Assembly (NCBI GenBank): GCA_050299335.1
Contig: JBNKVT010000062.1
Coordinates: forward strand, 106,317-170,316
Reading direction: 5' to 3'
From: JBNKVT01 sp050299335
GTDB taxonomy: Bacteria; Pseudomonadota; Alphaproteobacteria; Rhodobacterales; Rhodobacteraceae
Length of the DNA stretch: 64,000 bases
Part shown: positions 57,197 through 64,000 of the stretch, piece after piece
Position numbering within the stretch: position 1 is the stretch's first letter
Layout of the letters: each line of letters opens with the position of its first letter
Translations under genes and position numbers: made by a program
The notes under the pieces: generated by a model
Seen by the model: only the letters and a program-made list of their open reading frames with translations
Told to the model about the DNA's origin: nothing
The model's database searches: none

Positions 57197-57369
57197 AATC
57201 CGGCCTTTGGGTCATCTGATTGGCGCGCTGCTGGCGTCTGAACGCAACGATCTGGGACGCGGGCCGGTCCTGCGCGCAACCCTTGAGCGTCAAAAGCGAC
57301 CTGCATCCACCCGAAACAGGGGGCCGATCAGTGCCCATGGAAATCCGTCTCGGGTCCGGCGGCAACCGG

Positions 57370-57398
57370 CGCCCCGGGAGCGCGCGTCTCCCGGGGCG
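57370..57398. terminator. Strong hairpin between convergent genes
   Basis: CGCCCCGGGAG and CTCCCGGGGCG form an 11-bp stem around CGCGCGT, between the fusion oxidoreductase and the convergent thiamine pyrophosphokinase. There is no clear T-run, so it may be a weak or factor-assisted end for either gene. Confidence 0.5.
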
Positions 57399-57418
57399 AC
57401 CCCGCTGGGCGCTCTCGC

Positions 57419-58135
57419 TCAGTGGCGACTTTCGGTAGGGCCATCGGGCGGCGCGGATAGCCACGGTTCCGCGTCCGCGAGCCGACTTACCGCCTCCCCG
57501 AGGCAGGTCTGGGGGAGAACCACAAGCATGCCCGGCCCGTCAAAGGCGAATCGGACCAGATTGTGGCATACCCGATTCGAAGTCCCGAGCCGCCCGCCCG
57601 GCCGAAGGCGCAATCCATCCACGGGCCATTCCAGGCCCGCGCTTTCCACCCCGGTCAGCGGCACCAGCGGATAAAGCGACAGCCGCGTTCCCTCCGGCAA
57701 TTCCAGCGCCAACGCCCGGGGGCACAGAAAGCAAATCTCGCCTTTTCCCAACAATATAACCCGTTTTCCGGCATAGCCCAGCAAGGCCGACAAGGCCGCC
57801 AGCTGGTGATCCAGTCGCCCGCCCAGAAACCCGAGGCCGAGGATCAGGGGTGCTTCAACCGAATAGAGGCATTTTTCGAAGTCGGTGGAGTCCTGCTCAT
57901 CGACGGCATTAACCGTGATGCCCGATTTCCGCCAATATTCACTATTAGTTAATGAATCGAGGTCCCCAATGACCGATAGTACCGAGTGACCCATTTTCCT
58001 TGCGGTTTCCGCGCCGCCATCGGCGGCGACAAGTTCGGGGGCATGCGCGAGGGAGAGATCGAGTTCGGCGGCTGTGACTGGCCCGGCGCCGATCAGGGTA
58101 AGGTTGGTATTCGTCCGGTAAAGAGTTTCAGGCAT
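57419..58135 (-). CDS. Thiamine pyrophosphokinase
   Basis: A 238-residue enzyme that moves pyrophosphate from ATP to thiamine. Motifs are AADGGAETARKMG, VIGDLDSL, DSTDFEKCL and GFLGGRLDHQLAAL, all with the acidic residues needed for Mg and ATP. The ATG at 58135 gives the usual start (PETLYRTNTNLTLIGAGP); an upstream ATG at 58195 is possible. It is convergent with the fusion oxidoreductase and divergent from the acidic protein gene. Confidence 0.9.
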   Translation of the reverse strand: MPETLYRTNTNLTLIGAGPVTAAELDLSLAHAPELVAADGGAETARKMGHSVLSVIGDLDSLTNSEYWRKSGITVNAVDEQDSTDFEKCLYSVEAPLILGLGFLGGRLDHQLAALSALLGYAGKRVILLGKGEICFLCPRALALELPEGTRLSLYPLVPLTGVESAGLEWPVDGLRLRPGGRLGTSNRVCHNLVRFAFDGPGMLVVLPQTCLGEAVSRLADAEPWLSAPPDGPTESRH

Positions 58136-58287
58136 GGGGAGCTTTTCGATGGGGGAAAACCGGGCGCCGTATGCGTCCCTGAACTGTATAGGCATCGCCG
58201 TTGGCCCTGTCAGCGGCTTTCCGGTGCCAAGGCCAATGTAGTGCGGTCCGGACGCGGGCCGACCCAGGTGAGGACGACTGAAAGACC

Positions 58288-60300
58288 ATGGCTGACCAGA
58301 CCCCCACAACGGGCACGAAAGTGCTCAGCATAAATTTCGGCACCTATGTCTGCGAGCTGGAGGGTTTTAACAACCCGTTCCGGGTGATCCGCGGCGTCGT
58401 CGATTATTTCGTCGAACTGGCCGACGAGAATCCCGACGCCGAGGCGCTGGACCTGCACCCGGATGTCGACCATCTCCAGCGTGTCCTGATCGACAGCGCC
58501 GGCGACCCCTATGTGCGGATCGTCGAGATCGAGGGCGGCGTGCGGATGCGGACCCTGCAGGATCAAAAGTCGAAATCTGCCGCAGTGGAGGAAACACCCG
58601 CCCCAGCCGACGCCGACGCAACCCCCGCTGCGGATGTGGCCGAGGAGCCCGGAACCGAGATCGCCGCTGAAGCGGCAGCCCCGACAGAAGCCGTAACCAC
58701 CGAGACGGGAGCGGCTGAAGGCGCGATGCCCGAGGCCGAGGCCGCAGGGACTGCTGACACGCATGCCGAAGCCGAGGCCGAGGCGGCGGAATCCGATGTG
58801 GACTTGAAGGCGGAGCCTGTCTCGACCACCGCCGAGGACGCGGCCACGCAGGCCCCCGAGGCGTCGGTCGCAGAGCCTGCCGAGGAGAACGTGGCCGAGG
58901 AGCCCGCCGACGATCTGAGCGACGATCTCGACGAGGATATGGATGTCGAGGAACTCGCCGCGATGATGGCCGATGAGCTGGTCGGTGAAGAGGACCTGTC
59001 CCTCGACGATCTCGACGAAGAGGACGAACCGGCGGAAACCGAAGCGGAACCCGTGGCAGCGGAAGCCGAGGCCGAGGAAACCCCGGCGGAGGAAGACCCG
59101 GCACCGGAAGAGCTGGTGCAGAGCGAGGTGGACAGCGCCGCGGAAGAGCCCGTTCATGACGACGAGAGCCCCGCACTCGAGGCGCCGCTGGTCCTTGAGG
59201 CTGGCTCGGAAGACGACGCCGCGACCGGCGAGGACCCGATGGTTCAAAGTGCCGACGAGGCCAAGGCCGTCGAGGACCCCGCTCCAGAGATCGACGACGA
59301 GATCGACGACCTGCAGCCCGTGGTCATCGACCGCGAGACAGGTGAAGAAGTCGCCGCCGATCCCGATATGATGTCCGACGAGCCGGCCCTCGAAGAGCCG
59401 ATGGTGCTCGAAGCCGGGGACGAGATCGGCGAAGAGCCCCTGGAGACGAGCGCCGAGGAGGCCGCGGCGCCGCTCGTGCTCGGTGCTGGGGACATATCCG
59501 GTCCCGAACCCGAATTGTATGAAAACGAGGAACCCGTTCGGACCATGTCGCTCGACACGCCGATCGACATGGATGACGAACCCGAGGTTCTGCCCGAGGT
59601 TCTGCCCGAGGTTCTTATCGGCGACGAGCCTGAACTTCTTGGCGGCGAAGAACCGGAAGTCCTGGGCGGCGAGGAACCCGAACTTCTGGGTGCCGAGGAT
59701 GACGAGGATGCCTCGCCGGTTGCCCTGCGCCTGTCGGAGGAGGAAATCGCCGCGAACCGCGCCAGGACCGCCGGTGACGAAAATGACGCTTCGGAAGAAG
59801 GGTCTGGCGCCCTGCAGCTTTCCTCGGACGATGCGGACACGGACGACAGCCCTTCGGTATCGCTCCGGGTCCTGTCCAACGAAGAAGCCGAGGACGAGCC
59901 CGCATCGCTCCGCGCCGACGCGCCCAAGCGCAGTCTGCGCATCATCCGCACCGATGCCGAAGAGGAAATCGCCCCGACCGTCGATGAGGACGAGGACAGC
60001 AGTATCGAGCACGACGACAGCGAACTTCGCGCCTTCGCCAAGCGCATGGGCGCCGCCTCGCTGCCCGAATTGCTGGAGGCCTCGGCGGCTTATGTGACGC
60101 TGGTCGACAAGCAGCAGCAATTCAGCCGCAAGACCATCCTGCAGATGGTCGACGAGATCTCGGACGAGAAGAACTACACCGCCGAAGCCCGCATCAAGTC
60201 TTTCGGCAAGCTCCTGCGCTCGGGCAAGATCATGCGCGTCGAAGGCGGTCAGTTCGCCATCTCGCAGGCGCTCAGGTTCAACTACGAAAGCCGGATGTAG
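58288..60300 (+). CDS. Very acidic 670-residue protein with conserved ends
   Basis: The first 95 residues (SINFGTYVCELEGFNNPFRVIRGVVDYF) and the last 110 (DDSELRAFAKRMGAASLPELLEASAAYV) look folded and conserved in related bacteria, while residues about 100-560 are low complexity, mostly Glu, Asp, Ala and Pro. A tandem set near 59581-59697 encodes repeated EVLP and EPELLGGE units. There is no signal peptide; it is probably cytoplasmic. I do not recognise a function. An intrinsic terminator follows 23 bases after the stop. Confidence 0.75.
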   Translation: MADQTPTTGTKVLSINFGTYVCELEGFNNPFRVIRGVVDYFVELADENPDAEALDLHPDVDHLQRVLIDSAGDPYVRIVEIEGGVRMRTLQDQKSKSAAVEETPAPADADATPAADVAEEPGTEIAAEAAAPTEAVTTETGAAEGAMPEAEAAGTADTHAEAEAEAAESDVDLKAEPVSTTAEDAATQAPEASVAEPAEENVAEEPADDLSDDLDEDMDVEELAAMMADELVGEEDLSLDDLDEEDEPAETEAEPVAAEAEAEETPAEEDPAPEELVQSEVDSAAEEPVHDDESPALEAPLVLEAGSEDDAATGEDPMVQSADEAKAVEDPAPEIDDEIDDLQPVVIDRETGEEVAADPDMMSDEPALEEPMVLEAGDEIGEEPLETSAEEAAAPLVLGAGDISGPEPELYENEEPVRTMSLDTPIDMDDEPEVLPEVLPEVLIGDEPELLGGEEPEVLGGEEPELLGAEDDEDASPVALRLSEEEIAANRARTAGDENDASEEGSGALQLSSDDADTDDSPSVSLRVLSNEEAEDEPASLRADAPKRSLRIIRTDAEEEIAPTVDEDEDSSIEHDDSELRAFAKRMGAASLPELLEASAAYVTLVDKQQQFSRKTILQMVDEISDEKNYTAEARIKSFGKLLRSGKIMRVEGGQFAISQALRFNYESRM

Positions 60301-60322
60301 TGCTTTCGAAAAGCCAATTCGG

Positions 60323-60357
60323 CAAGGCCCCGGTTCGTCCGGGGCCTTGTTGTTTTT
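60323..60357 (+). terminator. Intrinsic terminator after the acidic protein gene
   Basis: CAAGGCCCCGG and CCGGGGCCTTG form an 11-bp stem around TTCGT, followed by TTGTTTTT. It is a clear rho-independent terminator on the plus strand, 23 bases after the stop codon. Confidence 0.9.
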
Positions 60358-60425
60358 GACCCTTAAATAATCTGACCTGGGTTGCTTAGATTGCGGATCA
60401 GGAGTTGTGCTCCTAACATTCTGCC

Positions 60426-61145
60426 ATGGATATTTTTGGAAAAGCGCTTTTGGACTATCATTCCGGTCATACCGAAGAATCGATCAGGATAACCCGTGAC
60501 GACGGTCGGGTGGATGAACACAGCTCCGGCATCTATTTTCAATCCGAACCCCTTAGCTTCGAGAAATCCGCCCTTGCCGCGATCAGCGCACCTGTTCTGG
60601 ATATCGGGTGTGGCGCAGGTCGTCACTTGCTCTGGCTTCGGAAAAAGGGGCTGGAAGCCTGGGGTATTGACCTGTCGAAAGGCGCGGTCGAAACATGCCG
60701 ACTACGGGGACTGGAGCAGGTGCGGGAACACGACATCATGTCACAAGTCCCGCCGAATTTCGGGTTTCGTTTCCGAACCCTGACCCTTTTTGGCAACAAT
60801 GTCGGCATTGGCGGCACATTCGATGGAGCCGTGCGGTTGTTCCGGCACCTTCGGGCCCTGGCCGAAGAAGGTGGTACCCTGATTTTGACGGGGTTGGATC
60901 TGACCGAAACTCGAGACCCGGTGCATCTGCGCTACCATGAGAACAACCTTGCCAAAGGGCGGCGGCGTGGTGAATTAAGGATGCGGCTAGAATATCGAGG
61001 CGAGAAAGGCCCCGAAATTCGCTGGTATCATCCCGAGCGCGCCGAAATAGAGGAACTTGCGACACTCAGCGGCTGGAAGCCTGAGAATTCAGGCGCAAAG
61101 GACAGGTTCTTCTGGGCCGTTCTGAGAAACACCGGGGCTGACTGA
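60426..61145 (+). CDS. Class I SAM-dependent methyltransferase
   Basis: A 239-residue methyltransferase. Motif I is VLDIGCGAGRHLLWL, motif II ends WGIDLSKGAV, and a later LTLFGNNVGIGG is in the motif IV position. The substrate is not known. The gene and the next one seem less GC-rich than their neighbours, which suggests a later arrival. It follows the terminator of the acidic gene, so it has its own promoter. Confidence 0.82.
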   Translation: MDIFGKALLDYHSGHTEESIRITRDDGRVDEHSSGIYFQSEPLSFEKSALAAISAPVLDIGCGAGRHLLWLRKKGLEAWGIDLSKGAVETCRLRGLEQVREHDIMSQVPPNFGFRFRTLTLFGNNVGIGGTFDGAVRLFRHLRALAEEGGTLILTGLDLTETRDPVHLRYHENNLAKGRRRGELRMRLEYRGEKGPEIRWYHPERAEIEELATLSGWKPENSGAKDRFFWAVLRNTGAD

Positions 61146-61149
61146 GACG

Positions 61150-61590
61150 ATGTGGTGGCGAGCCTTCAAATATATCCTGATCGGCGCGATCTTCACCCTC
61201 ATCACGACACTCATGCTATTGGCCTCTTCAGGTTTCATCGAGCGCTCCGAGCCCGTGCAACTGATTGTCCTGCAAATGGAGCGGAAAACCGACGACGAAG
61301 GCGCGATCCTGTATCGCCCGGTCTTCGCTCTCGACACAAACGAACGCCCCCGTCCCGAATACCGGGGCAACAGCTGGATCAGCTTCCTGGTCCACAAGGC
61401 CGGTGACGTAGTGCCTGGTCGCTATGACGCAAAGACCGGCCAGATGAACAGCGACCGGATGCTCACCATCACCCGTTGGGTCTGGCGCATCGTGCAGGTC
61501 ATAGGTATCCTGACGATGGTAGAGGGGGTCCTGATGTTATTCGGCATCCCGGAACACCGGATGCCGATACGCCTCGGCAGGCGTCGCTAG
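61150..61590 (+). CDS. DUF3592-like membrane protein
   Basis: A 146-residue protein with an N-terminal membrane helix (about 8-28: YILIGAIFTLITTLMLLASSG) and a C-terminal one (about 111-130: WRIVQVIGILTMVEGVLMLFG). The beta-rich middle (ILYRPVFALDTNERPRPEYRG) is the usual DUF3592 pattern. It starts 4 bases after the methyltransferase gene, so they are on one transcript. Function unknown. Confidence 0.65.
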   Translation: MWWRAFKYILIGAIFTLITTLMLLASSGFIERSEPVQLIVLQMERKTDDEGAILYRPVFALDTNERPRPEYRGNSWISFLVHKAGDVVPGRYDAKTGQMNSDRMLTITRWVWRIVQVIGILTMVEGVLMLFGIPEHRMPIRLGRRR

Positions 61591-61623
61591 GAGGGCGGAG
61601 GGAACAGTTTGGGCAGTTGTGTT

Positions 61624-61851
61624 TCAGCGGTTGGCATCGTCGCCCGGATCCGCCTTCCCCACCCCCTTGAACACGAACCGGAACGGTAGTGCCCAGAGCA
61701 CGCCCAGAACCATATAGATCAGCAGTTCCAAGAGGATATTCGGCCGCGGCAACAGCGTTACCAGCCGGATCGCCACCACGATATACAAAGGCAGCCCGAT
61801 CACCAGGATCACCAGCGCCCAGCGGCGGCGTGCCTTGTAGCTCAGTGCCAT
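61624..61851 (-). CDS. DUF2842-type small membrane protein
   Basis: A 75-residue protein with two membrane helices (ALVILVIGLPLYIVVAI and LLIYMVLGVLWALPFRF). It matches the DUF2842 family found beside purA in Rhodobacterales. Its ATG overlaps the purA stop by one base (TGATG), so it is translated with purA. Function unknown. Confidence 0.85.
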   Translation of the reverse strand: MALSYKARRRWALVILVIGLPLYIVVAIRLVTLLPRPNILLELLIYMVLGVLWALPFRFVFKGVGKADPGDDANR

Positions 61852-63143
61852 CAGTCGGCGAACGGGTCGGTGACGAGGATGGTGTCCTCGCGCTCCGGCG
61901 AGGTCGACAGCATCGCCACCGGGCAGCCGATCAGCTCCTCGACCCGCCGCACATATTTGATCGCGTTCGCCGGTAGCTCCGCCCAGCTCCGCGCCCCTTC
62001 GGTGGTCTCCGACCAGCCCGGAAGCTCCTCGTAGACCGGTGTGCAGCGCGCCTGCAGGTCGGCGGCCGTCGGCAGGTAGTCGAGCATCTCGCCGTCCAGC
62101 TCATAGCCGGTGCAGATCTTCAGCGTCTCGAACCCATCGAGCACATCCAGCTTGGTCAGCGCGATCCCGTTCACGCCCGAGGTCGCACAGGTCTGCCTGA
62201 GCAGACAGGCATCGAACCACCCGCAGCGCCGCTTGCGGCCCGTCGTGGTCCCGAATTCATGCCCCCGCTCGCCCAGCCGCTGCCCGTCGGCATCGTGCAA
62301 CTCGGTCGGAAACGGCCCCTCGCCGACCCGGGTCGTATAGGCCTTGACGATGCCCAGGACGAAATCGATTGCCCCCGGCCCGACCCCGACCCCGGTCGCC
62401 GCCTGCCCCGAAATCACGTTCGACGAGGTCACGAACGGATAAGTCCCGAAATCGATATCCAGGAGCGCCCCCTGCGCCCCCTCGAACAGGATCCGCTTTC
62501 CGGCCCGCCGCTCTTCGTTCAGCACCTTCCAGACAGGTGCCGCGTACCGCAAAATCTCCGGCGCAATCGCCTCCAGATCGGCCAGCAGCCTGTCCCGGTC
62601 GATTGCTTCCAGCCCCAGCCCGGCCCTCAGCGCATTGTGATGCACCAGTGCGCGGTCCACCCGCAGCTCCAGCGTCGCCCGATCCCCCAGATCGGCCACC
62701 CTTATCGCCCGCCGCCCGACCTTGTCCTCATAGGCCGGCCCGATCCCGCGCCCCGTGGTCCCGATCCGCGCCACCGAGTTCTGCCCCTCCCGCGCCCGGT
62801 CCAGTTCGCCATGGAAGGGCAGGATCAAGGGCGCGTTCTCGGCGATCATCAGGGTTTCGGGGGTGATCTCTACCCCCTGCCCGCGAATGGACGCGATCTC
62901 TTCCAGCAGATGCCAGGGATCCAGCACCACGCCGTTGCCGATCACCGACAGCTTGCCGCCGCGCACCACCCCCGAGGGCAGCGCATGCAGCTTGAAGACC
63001 TCGCCGTCGATGACCAGCGTATGCCCGGCATTATGTCCGCCCTGGAACCGCGCGATCACATCGGCCCGCTCGCTCAGCCAGTCAACGATCTTGCCCTTGC
63101 CCTCATCGCCCCACTGCGCTCCGACGACCACCACATTTGCCAT
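61851..63143 (-). CDS. purA: Adenylosuccinate synthetase
   Basis: PurA joins IMP and aspartate with GTP to make adenylosuccinate. The 430-residue protein opens with [19 protein letters not shown], and has [25 protein letters not shown] and the late [13 protein letters not shown]. Normal length. It follows serA on the same strand after a 263-base gap full of hairpins, and overlaps the DUF2842 gene. Confidence 0.97.
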   Translation of the reverse strand: MANVVVVGAQWGDEGKGKIVDWLSERADVIARFQGGHNAGHTLVIDGEVFKLHALPSGVVRGGKLSVIGNGVVLDPWHLLEEIASIRGQGVEITPETLMIAENAPLILPFHGELDRAREGQNSVARIGTTGRGIGPAYEDKVGRRAIRVADLGDRATLELRVDRALVHHNALRAGLGLEAIDRDRLLADLEAIAPEILRYAAPVWKVLNEERRAGKRILFEGAQGALLDIDFGTYPFVTSSNVISGQAATGVGVGPGAIDFVLGIVKAYTTRVGEGPFPTELHDADGQRLGERGHEFGTTTGRKRRCGWFDACLLRQTCATSGVNGIALTKLDVLDGFETLKICTGYELDGEMLDYLPTAADLQARCTPVYEELPGWSETTEGARSWAELPANAIKYVRRVEELIGCPVAMLSTSPEREDTILVTDPFAD

Positions 63144-63209
63144 GAAGGCCCACTCCCAGAAGAATCCCCGACAGGCGGCTTATACAGGTCCCGCCCCCGC
63201 ACCGAAACC

Positions 63210-63396
63210 GCTGATTCTGTGCCCGGGTCAACCCGGCCGCAGGCCCCGAGCGCAGCGAGGCTCGGGGTTGAGGCGGGTGGAGAATCAGCAAACGCTCGGG
63301 CCCGGCCTGACCACCGGTCAGGCCTTCTCAGCAGCCTTGAATCGCATGACCCGTCAGGGTCATGCTTAATAGTCGTGTGCCGGGCGTCAGCCCGGC
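63210..63396. repeat. Chain of hairpins between serA and purA
   Basis: A long-range stem GCTGATTCT (63210-63218) / AGAATCAGC (63281-63289) encloses two hairpins: CCGGGT-CA-ACCCGG (63223-63236) and CCCCGAGC-GCAGCGAG-GCTCGGGG (63244-63267). Three more follow: GGCCTGACC-ACC-GGTCAGGCC (63304-63324), GCATGACCC-GTCA-GGGTCATGC (63344-63365) and GCCGGGC-GTCA-GCCCGGC (63379-63396). The last one is 10 bases past the serA stop and may end it. Confidence 0.6.
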
Positions 63397-63406
63397 TCTC
63401 CGCTTC

Positions 63407-64000
63407 CTAGTGGAAGACGATAGCCTTCGCCTGAATGATCTGCGGAAGCTTAGACAGCTCTTTCAGCGCAGCCTCAGCAACAACATCATCGACCCCGAGC
63501 AAGGCAATCGCCTCCCCACCCTTGTCCGAACGGCCCAGAGCAAAAGTCGCGATATTGATCCCCAGATCGCCCAACTTCGTCCCCAGCGCCCCGATATACC
63601 CAGGCGTATCCGAGTTGGTCGTATAAAGCATGAACCGCTGCGGCTCCGCCTCCAGATCGATGCCCTTGATCTGGATGAAGCGCGGCTTGCCGTCCGAGAA
63701 ACAGGTGCCGGCAATGGACCTGGTTTTGCCGGCGGTCTTGACGGTCAGCTTGATGTAGCCGTCAAAGACGCCCGACTTGTCACGGCGGACTTCAGAAAGG
63801 ATGATGCCACGTTCCTTGGCCATGATCGGAGCAGAAACCATGTTGACGTCAGTAACCTGCGGACGGATGAGTCCGGCCAGTGTCGCGCTGATCAGGGCCT
63901 GTGTGTTGAGTTCGGCTGTCAGGCCGTCAAACAGCACCTCGACTTCCTGGATGGGTTCATCGGTAACCTGTCCGACAAAGGCGCCCAGATGTTCTGCAAG
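63407..64000 (-). CDS. serA: D-3-phosphoglycerate dehydrogenase, 3' part
   Basis: The last 197 residues of SerA are visible; the start lies beyond the right edge. The piece has the ASB domain (LISATLAGLIRPQVTDVNMVSAP) and a C-terminal ACT domain (LYTTNSDTPGYIGALGTKLGDLGINIATFALGR). SerA begins serine synthesis from 3-phosphoglycerate and the ACT domain often gives serine feedback. It is upstream of purA, as in relatives. Confidence 0.95.
   Translation of the reverse strand, partial: LAEHLGAFVGQVTDEPIQEVEVLFDGLTAELNTQALISATLAGLIRPQVTDVNMVSAPIMAKERGIILSEVRRDKSGVFDGYIKLTVKTAGKTRSIAGTCFSDGKPRFIQIKGIDLEAEPQRFMLYTTNSDTPGYIGALGTKLGDLGINIATFALGRSDKGGEAIALLGVDDVVAEAALKELSKLPQIIQAKAIVFH

Overview
The window reads as chromosomal DNA of a high-GC alphaproteobacterium, most likely of the Rhodobacterales. 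The reasons are the order murB-ddl-ftsQ-ftsA-ftsZ-lpxC-bamD-recN, the serA / purA / DUF2842 neighbourhood, a long FtsZ with the [13 protein letters not shown] tail, and the small conserved protein usually found by trpF. No rRNA, CRISPR array, prophage or insertion sequence was seen. One tRNA gene, tRNA-Leu(UAA), is present.

Layout. 1-5 kb: the 3' end of a roadblock-like gene, an unknown protein and two adjacent dynamin-like GTPases. 5-7.4 kb: a tight three-gene unit of an atypical cytochrome P450, an acyl carrier protein and an alpha/beta-hydrolase-like protein. 7.4-15.5 kb: mutT-argJ-ppiC on the minus strand, secA, and a long acidic secreted or anchored protein. 15.6-24.9 kb: an IlvD/Edd dehydratase, a class I aminotransferase, a coupled pair ending in a TPR-glycosyltransferase, and a LacI regulator with operators. 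25-29.7 kb: a VOC protein preceded by two tiny overlapping ORFs, a divergent PhnF/GntR regulator, an FAD oxidoreductase and a family 2 glycosyltransferase. 29.7-36.3 kb: an RraA-like protein with a second dehydratase, a GntR/FCD regulator without a normal start codon, tRNA-Leu, LysR, SDR and a SPOR lipoprotein. 36.6-48 kb: argB-sixA, then recN, bamD, lpxC and the division cluster. 48-57.2 kb: a sugar-acid island with GntR, kduI-kduD, a galactose/arabinose dehydrogenase, a third dehydratase, a GguC/AraD1 protein, a remnant of a sugar permease and a fused two-domain oxidoreductase. 57.4-64 kb: thiamine pyrophosphokinase, a very acidic 670-residue protein, a methyltransferase with a membrane protein, purA with DUF2842, and the 3' part of serA.

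How the genes work together. The cell-wall, division and outer-membrane genes form one housekeeping block. The sugar-acid genes fit non-phosphorylative oxidation of aldoses (dehydrogenase, then dehydratase, then a 2-keto-3-deoxy acid enzyme) and uronate breakdown (KduI, KduD), with GntR and LacI regulators nearby. The two sets with the most novelty are the P450-ACP-hydrolase unit and the dynamin pair with its roadblock-like neighbour. Other notable points are three copies of a double 23-nt palindrome between genes, a microprotein operon beside a PhnF-type operator, a chain of hairpins between purA and serA, and a decayed transporter gene joined in frame to gguC.
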